Source: Marsupella aquatica
Taxonomy: Eukaryota > Marchantiophyta
Direction: 5' to 3'
Assembly: GCA_973895155.1 (NCBI GenBank)
Contig: OZ316894.1
Span: 2,232,001-2,296,000, forward strand
Length of the DNA stretch: 64,000 nucleotides
Made by a program: the position numbers and the translations under genes. The notes under the pieces are model-generated. The model saw nothing but the letters and a program-made list of their open reading frames with translations. It did no database searches and had not been told where the DNA came from. Numbering within the stretch: position 1 is the stretch's first letter; each line of letters starts with the position of its first letter. Below are positions 20,993-33,477 of the stretch, piece by piece.

Positions 20993-23190
20993 GGACCCTA
21001 AGCCTTAGCCAAAGTCTCAATCACCTCACTGCTACTACCTTAGCCAACTCAATCGATCACTTCGCTGCTGAAGCGATTCTTATCCCCACATACTCTTTGG
21101 TGCACCGTGTGATCCACTCATCCAGCCTCCAGCCTTGCCCTAATTGTTTCTAGCTTCGACACAAGACAGCTCTCGAAAAATATTTACATCTCATCGATCT
21201 ACCCACGAAGATCCTAGCAGCCAGAATTCGAATCACCCGTGAAATCTATTTCTCTTCCACCGAATGAGTCACCTACATCTGGCAAATATAGTTACCACAC
21301 TGACTTGCATACGTGATCCATCCGGAGCCCACCCACCGTCTCTGAATGATGAATGATGGAGCGGGGGACCCTATAAAGCCAATGCGCAGCATGCAGTCGT
21401 AGCATTCGCACTCCAAGTTCTCCCTAAGCTTGCCGCTTTGATAATCGTGCCCATCTTGGCATGGGGCTGTGGAGCTTGAAAGAGGTCTGTTCCGTCGGGG
21501 TTGAGATAGATCCGTTAATTTGCTGACATCCGCCTCTCTATCTGGGGGCTCGAATTAATGTGTCTCGAGCTACATCGAATCTGTTTAGTTGAGGTCCTCC
21601 GCCGATCCTCTCATTCTCAACACTCGTCGACTGCGGTCGTCTGGACTCTCCTCCCGATTCAGTAGTCCAAGGTAGTGTAAAATTCTTCTCTGCTTCCAAT
21701 TTGGCAGTCGACCGGCTTTTAGGCACATATTGATTTTTGTCTTTGGGAGCAGTGGGCTAATTTCTAAACCAGCTTTTCCTCCTTTTTCTAGATTGTAACA
21801 AACTTGACTTTCTTGATCCTCGCTGTTAGTTTGTACATTTCCTCGACAGGTGAAATCTGAAATTTGTGTACGCTTGCATGGTGGTCGACCTCATTGTGCC
21901 GGCTTTCCTGCCAAGAGGCGTGTTATTTCTGTACTTCCGCGAGGTTGCCCATTTTCTACTGTAATTTTCTCCTTCGTTGTTTTCGATTGTAATTTTCTCC
22001 CTCTTAATTTCTTTTCGACTGTAATCTTTCTTCTTCTTTTTGAAAGGAGCACTTTACTTATACTAAAAGTAAAACCCAATGAAGGACTGGGAGTGACAGG
22101 CCAGATCAAAAACGATCAGAAAGCCAGCAACCACTCAGGTAATCTTTCCATTACGTGCTGCTGTTGTGTGGGGTGCGTCAATTAATTCCGTTCAGTCTTC
22201 AGTGTTCCAATCTTATCGATAATTTCTAGAGGTTCCCTCAGCAGTTGTCCATCAAGCTAGATGACGGTGAGGAGCAAGCACATATGAAGGCTCTAAGAGT
22301 TGGTAGTGTGTTGCATGCAGGCGAGAACGCAGAAACGCACTCATGGACCCTCCACGAAATACATTTAGGAAAGCCATGGACCTGATTTCGACTCTGGAGG
22401 AACTCATTCCCCCAGCCGCTGAGATGGACCAGCTGGGTTTGACTCTGGAGGAACTTATTCCCGGAGTCCCTAACTGCATCAGTATAACTGAAATTGCGTC
22501 GAAGTTGTCATCAAGGGATCTGCACAAACTCGCCTTAGTCAGTCGAAGCTGGCGACAATTGATAAACAGTCCATTGATTCAGCGTGAGAAAGTTCGTGCT
22601 CTCAGAGACTGTCTTGCTCTACTCTCAACGCACATTTGAGAGTGAGTGTATGTGATCGAATTTGGGCTTGATGACGATTATGCCTGAGCATGTTTCTTAT
22701 ATAGACCTGACTTAATTTCGCGTACTTAATTGCATGCAAATAATAAGTGATCACTACGAAATGATAGAATTGTTTAGATGAGCAATTGTTGTTCCATTTG
22801 CAGTCCTGTTGTTGTGGATGTAAGTCAAAGGGCTCCACCAATGCCAATGCAAATGATCACCAGTAGAGATGGTCCCAATAAATTTTACACAAGGCCTCAG
22901 ATTTTATCTGGCTCGATGGTTAACTAAGCGTGAGTGAGTCTGTACGTTCTGAAGCCCGTTTTGGAGTCAGTACGCAACCTTCGTGGTAGTGTAAGCCTGA
23001 CCGAGACCCGGCTGCTAAATTATTTGCTTTGACCTGACTGGTTTTTAAATTCAGGCTGCACTTTTACGGTCTCTTCCGAATCAAGTACATTTTTGCCTGT
23101 TCGTATAGATCGATCAGGCACAAGGATCTGTTTCACACTAAAACCTGTGTTATTACAACTCATGTTTCGCGTGAAGTTTTGATGATCATT
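20955..23190 (+). repeat. Segmental duplication, copy B (F-box region)
   Basis: This is the partner of 16095-18640, with similar promoter-like, leader, F-box and downstream segments in the same order. It lacks the duplicated TATA units of copy A. Confidence 0.75.
22343..22639 (+). CDS. Truncated F-box protein, copy B
   Basis: The 98-residue ORF reads MDLISTLEELIPPAAEM and then an F-box: LEELIPGVPNCISITEIASK and LSSRDLHKLALVSRSWRQLI (about residues 30-74). It ends 24 residues later with no kelch repeats. It is the paralogue of 17327-17704, sharing the linker and splice-like sites upstream (GGTGAGGAG near 22268, TGCATGCAGGC near 22314). Two copies truncated at nearly the same place suggest that the fragment was already truncated, or that a distal exon was lost, before duplication. 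Expression is unknown. Confidence 0.55.
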   Translation: MDPPRNTFRKAMDLISTLEELIPPAAEMDQLGLTLEELIPGVPNCISITEIASKLSSRDLHKLALVSRSWRQLINSPLIQREKVRALRDCLALLSTHI

Positions 23191-23505
23191 CAAAAGTGCA
23201 TGTCAAAGCGAATTGATCGACATTTAAGATTAATTCCACAAATTAATGCAACTACCCGTGACCTCAGCGTACGTACTGGTGCGTAGTCAAATGAGCCCCA
23301 GCTGATAGTAAATCCGAACTCCGAAGCTTTTCACAATCAAAGATGTGGCCTCCGGAAATAGAAGAGATTTCTGTAGATTTGAAATTCAATTGAATCGCAA
23401 AAAACTCTTCAGCTCCAGGTTCAGCTCCTATTACGCCACAAACTTTCTGCATCTAGTGTGGCGTTTGCAGTCAACTAGGATATATCACTCCTTTTGTACA
23501 CTTGC

Positions 23506-23654
23506 CCCAGAGGTCTCATACTCTATTGACAAGTCACGTTGTTTATTATTAACAAGTTATTATTATAAGTCTCAATATTGGATTTTAAAAAAACTAATCT
23601 TCTTCCCAGATGATTTTTGAGTTTTCCCTTAGAACTAATCAAATGACATTATGA
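23506..23654. mobile_element. MITE-like element copy 3, left part (split by Harbinger)
   Basis: The stretch TATAAGTCTCAATATTGGATT through CCCTTAGAACTAATCAAATGACATT aligns with 7030-7110 of copy 2. It stops at the Harbinger insertion, and the matching remainder (GTGTTGCACCTGATATGTTATTTTTGTG) is at 60745-60794. The ends are decayed (CCAGAGGTCTCAT on the left, CCCTGAG on the right), and no clear 8-bp duplication remains. Confidence 0.75.
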
Positions 23655-23718
23655 GAGCATCCGCACCGGTTTTGCGGTCCGACACTGCAATAGGTAAAAG
23701 TTTGTGAGCCGATAACGG

Positions 23719-24090
23719 CACTAGAAGAATCCGAGGTGAACTGAGACCGCAATATGTGACTCATTTTGGCTCATGTGACTTCATTGTGACTCAACGTGAC
23801 TTGACCCACGCTGTGACCCTTGGAGTTGCAAAAGTTGAGACCAAAAAATGAAAGTCACTATTGATACTGGGCTTTGCAACTTGCTTGATACCCATTTGTG
23901 ACTGATCTATGACTTTATTGTGAAGTCTAGCCTTGTTTCGACGTGACTGCAATATGACTTCAGCGAGTCACATCGTAAGTCACATACATGACTTACCCGC
24001 ATTCAACAACGACTAGCGTGTGACTATTTAGTGTCACAGGAGAGACCAATGGAGACCCTGGCTCGCGTCACACAACAGAACCATTTGGGA
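23719..24090. repeat. CACTA left terminal and sub-terminal repeats
   Basis: After the CACTAG terminus the motif GTGACT/GTGACTC and its complement AGTCAC recur a dozen or more times up to about 24040 (for example TGTGACTCATTTTGGCTCATG). Such clustered sub-terminal motifs are the binding sites for TNPA-type proteins in En/Spm. From 24090 to 24570 nothing else is visible. Confidence 0.85.
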
Positions 24091-24573
24091 CTTTATATAC
24101 TCATGTTTATAACTAATAAGGTTCACATGCAAGTTATAACCATGACTAATGAACACAGAGGGACAGTTCATAAGGAGAGAGAGCACTCGACATTACAATA
24201 CATAGAAACCTGATGTTCTAACTTTAGAAATATAACACATTGAATACAAGAAATGAACATAGCATGAATGACATCCACATGAAACAAAGCATCATATAAG
24301 CAGATCCTACATAAAACATTCATAAGAATTAAACACAATCACAATCTTGCTAAAAAATGAAGATCATTTGAATTCCAATGGAATAGTTTACAATGTGAAC
24401 AATGTAATTCAGACAAAACAGGAACTCATAATTGATGACTGTAGGATGAGATAACTGAAAGCACATGCATGATACTATGAATCTCCAAGAGGACATGATT
24501 CTTGTACTGCTTCTTGACATCTAAAATCTACATAACATGACTCACACTACAAACAAATAATGGCATGACATTG

Positions 24574-27500
24574 TTATGGATCCTCTATGAACTTGCTTGG
24601 CCATAATACCAAAGAACCTGCAGCATCTCCAAGTGTCTTTTGAGGAGGATCATCATTTGTGTTTGGAATGGGAAGGACAGCTTTAGGTTTCACTAGTAAT
24701 GTGACTAACACTACTGAATAACCTGGGGGAATCCTCTTGCCATGGAACGTTGTGGAACCAACCTACACTCTGCCAAATCCTACTCGTGTTCCACTCTCAT
24801 CAACAGCTAACAAGCCACTTTGTCCCTCAGCATTAGGTACTTTCCCCACTTCCACCTTAGATCTTTCTGCCAGCACTGTTCTTGGAGGTTTGTATGAAAC
24901 CTTTGACGTGGCTCTGCTCCCACCAGCAGACTTGCTTCGTGTGCGCATGCTTCCTCTCTTCACAGTAGTGAAGCTAGGCTCAGTAGGTTCCTCTGTTAGG
25001 ACTGTCACGGTAGCAGGTTCATCACCTGGGAGTGTCATACCAACTAACTCTTTGGTTGGATTTATCTCAACAAGAGGCACACCTGTCATTGAGAATGATA
25101 CATTCTGCAAATCATTTATCTCTGCAATGGAGTCAAGATCTACATAGCATGAATCTGGCTCAATGGTATCATTGTCATGCTTGCTGATATCCTCATTTGC
25201 CCCAACATTGATATCATCCACTCCCTTGCCAATGTCATCCTCATCCAAACATGGTTGACTGCCCTCTGTCAAACAAGTTGCTTGTACAGACTGCAACTTT
25301 GTTGCCTCTAAATTACAGCGAGTATTTGCCAGGTTCTCATACTTCTTCTCTGTAGCACCTGTCTTATTCTCTATGGACACAACAACCACAATATATGTTA
25401 CTGAAAATAACACATTCAACAAACAATGTCAATTCAAACTATACATTTAATAATCATATCCCACACAGTTGTAAAGGCCTTACCTTCAAGCCTACATGTC
25501 GTTGGCATGCCAGAAGAGTGCATCGACTTTGCCACCTCAAGTGGTGATGGTGGAACTCCTGCAGAATTGGAATCAATTTTATCTCTCACCGACACAACAG
25601 CTTCCATTAATGTCTTGAAGTTCACATGGAACAAGTCAGTCAATGAATTCAAACGTTCATTGATCTCTGGAAGACATGTTTCGACAGCCTTCAAACGACC
25701 ACTTATCTCTGTAAGTGAAGATCCACCTCCCTACATGACACAGGGGTATAGGTTCAATCACTCCATATGAAATGTTGGGCAATATATGCACACAGTGTAC
25801 ACCTGAAATTCAACGCAGGTCATTCAATTACCAATCAGAACTCATATAACTTACATGCTTGGAGGATTCAGATGCACCCTCTTGAGCCCGGGTGTTCACA
25901 ATTTCAGCCCTCAACTCTTCTTTTGAAGGGCTTTGCCCCAATTGGGCTTTCTGCACATGCATGGCAAACACAAGTTATCGATCAATATTCAGGGAACGTA
26001 CACTAAAAAACAAAGTTTACATGTATGGGTTTACACTAAAAAACAGTACATAGTGTAGCATAAATTACATAGCTAGGCCATTCATTCTTACCAAACGTTT
26101 AGCTGTCGGTGCAGTGCCGGTCCTTCCTGTCAGATTAGGGTTCTGAACACTCAACCTGGCCTCGGTCATCTGTGAACTCTTCTTTTTTGAAGCATCTGTT
26201 ACAAAATAAGCTACTAACCTTGCCCACACTTTATCATCACAACTGGCTGGTGGAGGCATATCTGGCTTCTCCCCACCTTCCTTCCAAGCCTTATGCATTC
26301 TCCACCTCTCTTGCTTGATGATTTTACCTGCTGTACTCTCTAGGCAACCTATGTCCACGCCATCATCACTGCCCACATAATTCCATTTGGCAGCAACATT
26401 TCACATACAGTCTTCCAATCTTTTGGATGCTGTTTTTTAAAATTAATAACACTCACATCTAACCAACGCAATACTTCAGCTTTCAAATCAGCATGCCATC
26501 GGTTCTTGCGAGGACACTCAGCATCCACCCATTGTCTCTCATTCAACTTTACGTTCCCTTTCTTTGTCACCTCCCCTCGTGCACTGCTCTCGGTAGTACT
26601 GGGCGTTGTATTGGCCACCCCTTCATTCACCCTACCTGGGGTTCTGAAGCCACCTGGGAAAATACAATGCCATTCATGCTTGAGAACTACATATAGCAGA
26701 ATGGATGACGGCAACATTCAATGCTTCACTTCAAGAAAAATTCTTCAAACATACATACCTGTAGCTCTGCCTGTAGATGCCTGTGCAGAGACTGCACTCT
26801 GAAATTGTTGCGACCCTGGACCACCTGTCCAGCCTAGTACAGGGGCCAGATGATGTCACTTTCTAGGTATGTGTGTGCAAACATATGTACTGAAAATTAA
26901 GTACAAACTGTAGGAAAACAACTGAACATTCACCGACATACCTGTCCCCCTTCCGTGCTGCATCTGCATAGGGGCATTAGTGAATACTTGAGTCGATGGT
27001 TCGACTGTCCAACCTGCACACATACATTTTCTATCATTATACATGTGCAGAGTCCCCCCCACGTGAATGGACTCCACATATAATGAGTTCTTCCATTGGT
27101 GACAAGATCAGACATTACCTGCCCCTCTTCCAGCGTTTGTAGGTACTGAATTTTGATATCCCTGCCAATTACCTTCACCACCTTCCCAACCTTGTTCATT
27201 CCACGACCCACCACCATCCTCCCAACCTGGTTCAACCCATGTCTGTCCTTGTGGACATTGGAACTGATCATTACTAGCATTTGCCCAATCAGGTTGGGCA
27301 GAATCTGCATGCAATGGCAGGTGGACAGAATTTCATGTTGTCTGAATCCAATACATCCCAAACAATGTCAAAAATTGATATGCAGTCTGAAATTCAGGAG
27401 TGCCATGCCTTCACAAAGAACTGGCATATAGATATATACTCACATCCCCATGGTTGAGGTGGACGTCCATACCCACGAGATTGTGGGTTTGGACCTGCTC

Positions 27501-28262
27501 TGCCTCTACCACGGGCATAACCTAGAGCTTGCCCCCTGCCATAGTATTGGGCACCAGCCTGGGATCTACCACTACTACCATCTCGCCAACCTTGATCAGA
27601 GGTCAGCCCCCCCTGCTGGTATGGTGCATGCACAGGCTTCGAAGGCAAAACAGAACTGGCAGGACGCTGCATCACATCACCAACTACAATGTCAGGAACT
27701 AAGCAAGGTACATATGTGTAGTACTGAACATATGAAACCTCTAAACAAGAGTTTTTAACTCAAAACCTTGTTGGGAAAACTACTTACCTGTTTCTTTTGG
27801 GGCTGCTCTACAATGTATTCATCTTCATAACCCCCATCCTCATCCATTTCCTCTGGAAAATACTCATCATCTGCATCTTCTTGTCTAGTGTCTGCACCGA
27901 CCTGTGCAGCATCAATGTCATCTTCACATTCTGCCATTGTAGGTACAACCTTCTTGCTCAACCTGTCACTCCGACGCACAGGCCCAGAGATAGTGCTGGT
28001 CACCCTTCTTGCGTACTCCTTTTGTTTCCTTGAAAATGCTGTGGCTCTGCGACATTCCGATATGAGAATACAGTCACAATTTCAGTGCCACATTGAACTA
28101 TTCATGTCACACAAACTCAGCGGAGGGGTGTAGTTGAGAATCGTTCCCTTACAATTCAGCCACATCCTTTTCCAGATCCAGTTCTGCGATTTTGGCTTTC
28201 ACGTATGCTCGTTGTTCCATAGCTTTCCTTTCATACTCACACATCTCTGTGTCACTCTGTTC
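24574..28262 (-). CDS. TNPA-like second protein of the CACTA element, multi-exon, with Gly/Trp-rich exons
   Basis: This is a chain of minus-strand exons with good splice signals. A coiled-coil exon (about 28262-28150, AYVKAKIAELDLEKDVAEL) is followed by a basic and acidic exon (about 28049-27788, donor GTAAGTA). Then come a Gly/Arg exon (27683-27443), a Trp/Gly-rich exon (27302-27120), two short exons each starting AGW (about 27015-26940 and 26840-26760), a globular exon set (26660-26100, resembling plant En/Spm transposase PF03004) and a long C-terminal exon. The C-terminus (VGSTTFHGKRIPPGYSVVLV ... SLVLWPSKF, ending 24574) fits the C-terminal domain common in such proteins. A TAG at 24763 and a frame change near 26370 suggest decay or unrecognised splicing. 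The expected role is binding sub-terminal repeats. Confidence 0.6.
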
Positions 28263-28435
28263 CATCCTACTGGACCACAAAAACATGTCATCTATGGTCA
28301 CCCCGTATAACACAATGCAACCCTAAACCCTAAACCACAATCACCAGGCATCCATCCATACATCTGTGTTGCTTCAGAATTACTTTATTACACATCCTTC
28401 CCCTCACTAATGTCCATGCAAACAATTCACATTAC

Positions 28436-31400
28436 TCATGGCACAGGCACACTGTTGGCATCTGCATCTTTGAATTCGCCTCCTTCAGCAAATGCATCTA
28501 CCCTTGTCACAGGAATGAAGTCCCCGCTATCATGAACTACAGGCACTTGGTCTGAACGCCGACGATCAAAGGCACTATGAGAGTGTAAATGAACTCAAGG
28601 TTTGATCCTTCCATCCGACGTTGCCTGGCCTGTTTATGACACACTACACGCCAACCTGGGGAGTCTTCCACATCCAGGAAGAAAGCTTGCTCCACCTGAC
28701 TAGGAAACACAAATGGCTCAGACCATTCGGGCAATTTCCCTCTAAAATTGGCCAGCAAGAAACCGTCGTTGTCTCTCTTCATGGTAGCCCTGTTACCAAG
28801 CCAATCCTGCCGCACCCATGAACCTTTCATAAGAATCACAGGACTGGACACCGCCCCATAGTCCAGAGCCCATATGTCAACTAATTCTCCCACATATCCC
28901 ATCTCCATCCAGGCCCTGTCGTGATTGTGGCTCTGTTGCTCAAATACAGTGATGAGCCCGCAGTCATTCGTCACCCTGTAGGCACTGTCACCATCCTTCA
29001 CTCGGAAGTGATTCCCATATGCTCTCATCCGTTTGTAAGTCTTCACTTTCAGGCTAGGGGCATTAGACAGTAGGTAAACATCTGCATCCATGTCTGGGTG
29101 GGTCTCGTGATGCTCTCTAATTGCCACTCTGATCCACTCCATGAAACCTGGAAAAGTTGTTCCTGCAATGGGATGGGCCGCCTTCAATGACTCATACTCC
29201 CTGAACGAACAACCACACAACATTAGCTTGGGTAAACATGAACACGCTGAAGGAGAAAACCACACGAACACAATATTTAAGCTCATGAACTGGATTATAG
29301 CACATGTATGCACTCACTGTATCCAGGGTTCCATCACCACAGTGTTGTGCAATACAAAGTCATGTGCCAAGTCTCTCATAGATATGGTCAGGTTCTTTGT
29401 GGTTGCAGCCCCTTCCAGTACTTCACCTATCACCCCTTCCTCCTCATCAGAATTCCACACCCTGGTCTTCACATGCTCATATTGTGCTATGTATTCGGTC
29501 AGAAATCCCAGAGTCTCATCCTTGATGTAACCTTTAGCCATGCTTGCTTCAGGTTTGTAATATGTTCTCACGTGACCTTTGAGTAGCTTCATGTACCGTT
29601 CCAAAGGGTACAACCAACGAGCACTCACAGGCCCAAATTGGTGTAGCTCTTCCACAACATGGACAAGTAGGTGGGTCATGACATCAAAAAATGCGGGAGG
29701 AAAATAAATCTCCAGGTCACACAGCACCTGAGCGACATCTTCTGTCAGTTGTGGGAAGTGTGTTTCATCCCAAACCTTCACACAAATACGACGAAGCACA
29801 TCACTGAGTCGCATGATCACAGTACGAACAGGCTTCTGCAACAGGCCCCTCAGACATAAAGGCAACACCTGTTGCATCAACATATGGTAGTCATGGCTTT
29901 TCATACTACCAAGCTTTCTAGTCATGATATGCTTCTTGCAAGCACTGCCATAGTTTGAAGGAACCTTCAAAGAACTCAACCTTTGCACAAATAGTTCCCA
30001 CTCTGTGTCTGTCAGAACATAGGGCGCTTGGTACTTCAAGAGCACATCAGCTCTGTGGGCATGTGGCCTCAACCAAAGATGGGGTTTCATTCCCCTCTGT
30101 TCAAGATCCAATCTCACTGAACCAGTGTCTTTCTCTCCACACAAGAATCTGAGTAGACTCTCACAAATATTCTTTTCAATGTACATAACATCAATGTTAT
30201 GTTTGCTTGGCTCAAACTCCTGCATCGTTGCAATGCAAAAGCGTCAGGAAATGCCTCAAGTTTAGTCTCTCTCTTCGAAATGAATGCACATGCTCTGAAC
30301 CAAAACATGTATCCCAATTAGCATCAACTCCAAGAGGCTTACCCTCCAGTACTTGAGCTCCAAGTCCAATATGCTCAGTCTTTTTACACCATATCGCTTT
30401 ATTGGATCACTCACTCCATCTTCCCTGCCCCCTCGTTTGATATAGTCATCCCTCAGTGCTCCCCACTGCCTGATCTCCTCTTTGGTCACTCGTGTCGGGG
30501 GTCCATGTTGCTCAATCTCATTGCCAAAGTGTGCAATCAGTGCCTGTCTTTCTCTGTAAGGGTGATCTGCCTTCAGAAAACGACGATGGCCCATGTATAT
30601 CACTTTCTGCAGGGCTCTGGAGTACTCACTGGTGACATTACGCCCACAGATAGTACAAGCACAATATCCTTTTGTTGTTTGGCCTGATATCATCCCATGG
30701 GCTGGGTAGTCAGCTATAGTCAGAATGACAATGGCTCTAAGGATGAATGGGTTTAACCTCCCAAGCCTCTGTAGGACATCATATGTGAGAACTCCTTCCT
30801 CCCAAAGCTTTCTCAATTCCTCCACTAGGGGAGCCAGAAACACATCTATGTTGGCAGATACAGCACTGTCTGGCCCTGGTATCAGTAGGACCATCAGAAC
30901 AAAAAATCGCTTTGTAGTCATCCAAGGAGGAAGGTTATAATTCAAAATAGTTACAGGCCAGCACGAAAATTTGTTGTTCTTGTCTCCAAATGGGTTTACC
31001 CCATCCAATGACAGCCCAAGTCTGACATTCCTCGGCTCAGCAGCAAATTCGGGATACATCTCATCTATGAGTTTCCATTGCCTTGAATCTGCAGCATGTC
31101 GTTGTAGCCCATCATCACTTTTCTTGTCAGTTGCCCAAGTCATCATCTCCGAGATGGCACGGCTTCTGAACATCCGCTGAAGTCTGGGAATGAGTGGAAA
31201 ATGACGAAGTACCTTGGCGGGAACCATAGACTTTCCTGAGTTCCGATACCTGTGCTTCCTACACTTAGGGCATGTCAACGATTCTTTATACTCCTTTCTG
31301 AAAAGAACATGCCCATCAGGACAGGCATGGATCGAATCATAGTTCAATCCAAGATTAGATATGCATCTTTTTGCCTCGTACATGTTCTTGGGCAAAATAT

Positions 31401-32166
31401 TACCATCTGGTAGCACAGTTGTTCGCAAGAATGCCAACAACTCAGAAACCAAAACGTTGGGGACATTGTGGTTGCCGCAAATGTTCAGGAACATGATGAC
31501 AAATCCCAGTTTAGAACATTTGCTACCGGGGTACAAAGACTTCCTGCCTTCCTGTATTTGCAGGGGAGAGCCAAACATCCCATCATGCCCAGGGGTTTCC
31601 TGCCCTATCTCAAACTCATCAAGAGGCTCTTCGACAGGGGGCACACTTGCATCTGCAGCCGTATCCTCTTCGTTGTCCAGCCCATCATGAAATGCATCCA
31701 AGTCTTGGAAGATGTCTCTCACCATCTCTTCCACATGAATTCCTTCGTCACGTGGTGCTGCCTGAGCACCATCCCGTTGGAGAGCTGACAACCCACAGAG
31801 ACCAGCTACAACATTTTCAAATGCACCAGGCAGAACCTCACTTGCCCGTCTTGCAGCATTGGCAGCATCAAATTCTAACCTCCACTCCTCGTCGGAAGAA
31901 TCTTCCTCTACAGGATCATTCCAAACTCGATGTCGTGGATCTCTTCCATGAACCGCGATATGCCGCCAAACCTCATTCAAACCCCTGGTACGGGATCCTT
32001 GGCAGATTGCACAAGGACATCTCATCCTACTGGCTCCTGAAAGTCTGGTTCGTAACCTTTCACGCTGCCAAAGCTTATTATCATGGCGTGATATCCTTGT
32101 GGGATGATGCAAAGGCAGTGCCTGTGCCCTGGGCTGGGTCTGGGGAGGGTGGTGACCAGGGTGCAT
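28436..32166 (-). CDS. CACTA transposase, tnp2 (TNPD) type
   Basis: Exon 1 (32166-30343) carries the transposase-associated zinc motif RCPCAICQ (residue 48 onwards). It also has the tnp2 (PF02992) core: LGLSLDGVNPFGDKNNKFSC, NLPPW, IPGP, and TIADYPAHG. A GTAAGC donor at 30342 and CAG acceptor at 30220 join in frame to exon 2 (30219-29318, HNIDVMYIEKN at its start, then a DUF4218-like region). A GTGAGT donor at 29317 and TTCAG acceptor lead to exon 3 (from 29200, DUF4216-like, VDIWALDYG). Exon 3 reaches a stop at 28537, but another frame continues for about 40 sensible codons (RRRSDQVPVVHDSGDF) to 28436, suggesting one late frameshift. Otherwise the gene looks nearly intact. The enzyme cuts the CACTA termini. 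Confidence 0.92.
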
Positions 32167-32199
32167 TGTAACAGGCTGGGAGCTCTGCAGTCATGGACA

Positions 32200-32590
32200 G
32201 CAGTGAACAAGGATGCCTAATGGTGGTATTTGTGTTCCATATATCCCTGACTGTATCTGCCAAAAGAGTTAACATAACGTGTACTAAATTCTCACAAACC
32301 CTAAACCACCCCAAAAGAAAAAAACAGGTTCGCAAGTAGTGTACCTATTGTCAAGTGAATGACACAAAATTCCTAAATGTTGGAGGGTGTCACCACCTCC
32401 TCCGCTGTCCTCAAATGTACCGCCTCTGCATGTACGTTTACAGTGACACCCCCAGGCAGCAGGAAACAACAATCCGCCAACAGTAAAATAAGCCCAACTG
32501 CCACCAACCATAACAAGGTACATTAGTTCAAAGATCACATTTATTTCAATGATCTGATTTATACAAAAAAACTTGTGTCCAAACTGATGC
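32200..32590. other. Spacer between transposase and BRCT region
   Basis: I see no gene here. The stretch probably contains the promoter and leader of the minus-strand transposase; no clear TATA box stands out. Confidence 0.4.
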
Positions 32591-32599
32591 TACTACTCC

Positions 32600-33477
32600 T
32601 CACTCTGATTCAGAATCGCTAATGACCCATTCCTCACTTGTTGTCTCATAGTCCTCTCTATAAGGATCCTGACCCTTCCGTGGCCAGGCCTCAAAAAGAT
32701 CATAGTCCATTGGGTTTTGACGCTTCCCAGCTGCTACTGATTCCACAAGCCAAGCATATGAAACCACAAACACATTATGGGACATGACATAAAAGCGAAT
32801 GTCTCCCTTCCCAAATTTGCGGCACGCTTTGGGATATGACTTAGTAATGACATGAGTGGTGTCCTCTGTTATATTCTCCTCCACTGTCCCACCTAGGTCA
32901 AGCACTGTGGACTTGTACACTTTGCACTTAACCTCTCCAATTCCCGCTTCCACAAATACCATGCTCAGCCCTTTCAGAATTGGGGTTGGTTGCTTCGTCT
33001 CCTCAGCCAACATACTCTTCAGCCTTGTAGAGCTCTGTCCTTTGTTGAGTACAGGTCCATATTGGAGATCAGCAAGCCGTGCCTTTGCTTCCCAGACTTC
33101 TTGTCAGCCCAAGCTGATGCAGTAGCTTCTTCATCCTCCCACAACTCATATTGCTCAGTATCCTGTACAATCTTATGTGCTATGGAATCTGTGATCCAAG
33201 AGGCCTCAACTACTTTTAGGCCTTGCTTAGTAATTGCAGAATTCATATAGGACCATGACCACTTCTTTATCACTGATAGCCATGTCCCTGCAACAACATG
33301 TGTAGTCTTTGGAGTGATGTCCTGAACTACAGTGCCATGGAGCTCAGAGAATCGTTTCTGTACAGTTGGCCAATGCACTTTGGTCAACCCATGCTGGCCA
33401 TGGACCAAAATCACTCTGACCCCTGTAAACACTGCTGGGTGGTCACACTTTCTACGTTTCCCAGGCTCCATGTACAC
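32600..33477 (-). CDS. Tandem BRCT-domain protein carried by the CACTA element
   Basis: Two minus-strand ORFs in different frames meet at 33014-33019. The upstream one (33477-33019, 152 codons) has VFTGVRVILVHGQHGL, LHGTVVQDITPKTTHVVAG and VVEASWITDSI. The downstream one (33013-32600, 137 codons) has LKGLSMVFVEAGIGE, LGGTVEENITEDTTHVITKS and VVSYAWLVESV. Both show the BRCT signature: hydrophobic strand, G-G/H-G turn, THV, and a late conserved W. BRCT domains bind phosphopeptides or DNA in repair proteins. The second frame opens upstream to SSTRLKSMLAEE after a CAG, so a small intron or one frameshift could join them. The C-terminus is acidic. It lies well inside the CACTA boundaries, and its host source is unknown. 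Confidence 0.75.
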
